Shown: in pieces, positions 6,317 through 6,821 of the stretch
Layout of the letters: every line of letters begins with the position of its first letter
Numbering within the stretch: the stretch's first letter is position 1
Assembly (NCBI GenBank): GCA_022837185.1
Contig: JALHJD010000168.1
Coordinates: 1 to 6,821 of the forward strand
Direction of reading: 5' to 3'
Source of the DNA: Desulfobacteraceae bacterium
GTDB taxonomy: Bacteria; Desulfobacterota; Desulfobulbia; Desulfobulbales; Desulfobulbaceae
DNA: 6,821 nucleotides
Translations under genes and position numbers: made by a program
Notes under the pieces: generated by a model
The model's input: only the letters and a program-made list of their open reading frames with translations
What the model was told of the DNA's origin: nothing
The model's database searches: none

Positions 6317-6821
6317 TTGGCAAAAAAGAAGAAAGGTCCGGGCATCTTCCGGCGGCTTCCCCTGCCGGATGTTGACCTGACCACAGATATCCGCAATTCC
6401 ATCCTGGACCAGTCGCCGCCCGGGGGTCGCAATATTCTCTGGCTCATCCTGGTATTGTCCGTCGTGGCCGTCATCTGGGCCTACCGCTCCGAGGTGGAAG
6501 AGGTGACGAGGGGGCAGGGCCGGGTCATTCCTTCCCGCCAGATTCAGGTTGTGCAGAATCTCGAGGGAGGCATCCTGTCCGAGATCCTGGTCAATGTCGG
6601 TGAAATTGTGAACAAGGATCAACTCCTCCTTAAAATCGACGACACTCGTTTTTCAGCCCCGTTCCGAGAGAGCCGCAACCGCTTCCTGATGCTCAAGGCC
6701 AAGGTCGCTCGCCTGGAGGCGGAGACCGAAGGGGAGGATTTCGAAGTTCCTCCGGATGTGGCGGAGGAAAATCCTGAAGCCGCCAAAAGGGAAGAGAATC
6801 TTTTTCTCTCCCGGAAGGAAG
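6317..6821 (+). CDS. lapC: LapC: HlyD-family membrane fusion protein of the type I secretion system (3' truncated)
   Basis: The frame runs open from TTG 6317 to the window end, giving 168 residues, under half of the ~430-470 usual for the family. The N-terminus is short, cytoplasmic and very basic (AKKKKGPG). A single membrane anchor follows at ~40-57 (NILWLILVLSVVAVIWAY), then a periplasmic part. Residues ~66-112 carry the classic biotinyl-lipoyl half-motif of HlyD/PrtE adaptors: GQGRVIPS, VVQNLEGGILSEILV, then VGEIVNKDQLLLKIDDTRF. From ~115 the sequence becomes charged and helical, the beginning of the alpha-hairpin that docks on the TolC-like partner. The protein would bridge LapB in the inner membrane to the LapE channel. 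The start rests on the AGGAG at 6304-6308 and on the absence of a nearby ATG. Co-transcription with lapB is likely. The second lipoyl half and the beta-barrel domain lie beyond the window. Confidence 0.9.
   Translation, partial: MAKKKKGPGIFRRLPLPDVDLTTDIRNSILDQSPPGGRNILWLILVLSVVAVIWAYRSEVEEVTRGQGRVIPSRQIQVVQNLEGGILSEILVNVGEIVNKDQLLLKIDDTRFSAPFRESRNRFLMLKAKVARLEAETEGEDFEVPPDVAEENPEAAKREENLFLSRKE

Overview
The window holds most of a Lap-type biofilm adhesion system, in which a type I secretion machine exports a large surface adhesin and cyclic-di-GMP controls whether that adhesin stays attached. The DNA is GC-rich, and the proteins are those of a diderm (Gram-negative) bacterium: an outer-membrane TolC-family channel, a periplasmic protease and an HlyD-type adaptor. 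The protein content fits a proteobacterium or a Desulfobacterota-like lineage. The sequence alone does not let me name the genus.

Layout. Bases 1-497 are the 3' end of a LapE/AggA-type TolC-family outer-membrane protein. A 253-bp gap with a strong inverted repeat follows. Next come lapG (start chosen at 751, ends 1428), encoding a calcium-dependent periplasmic cysteine protease, and lapD (1442-3406), encoding an inner-membrane c-di-GMP receptor with degenerate GGDEF and EAL domains. These two are only 13 nt apart and look co-transcribed. A small gene of unknown function (3480-3809) lies on the opposite strand, convergent with lapD. A 236-bp divergent intergenic region (3810-4045) carries a direct repeat with exactly 30-bp periodicity, an AT-rich promoter-like patch and two mutually exclusive hairpins. 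On the plus strand after it are lapB (about 4046-6262), an ABC exporter with a protease-dead C39-like N-terminal domain, and lapC (6317 to the window edge), an HlyD-family membrane fusion protein that starts at TTG and is cut off by the window end.

How the genes work together (family knowledge applied to these sequences). LapB, LapC and LapE form the envelope-spanning exporter for a LapA-like giant adhesin. When c-di-GMP is high, LapD binds it through its EAL domain and its periplasmic domain sequesters LapG, so the adhesin stays on the surface. When c-di-GMP falls, LapG is released, clips the adhesin N-terminus and the cell detaches. The key residues for this are visible: the LapG Cys-His-Asp triad, the LapD periplasmic tryptophan, and the loss of both the GGDEF and EAL catalytic signatures. 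The adhesin gene itself is not in the window.

The least explained parts are the small antisense gene inside the cluster and the structured regulatory DNA upstream of lapB and lapG.
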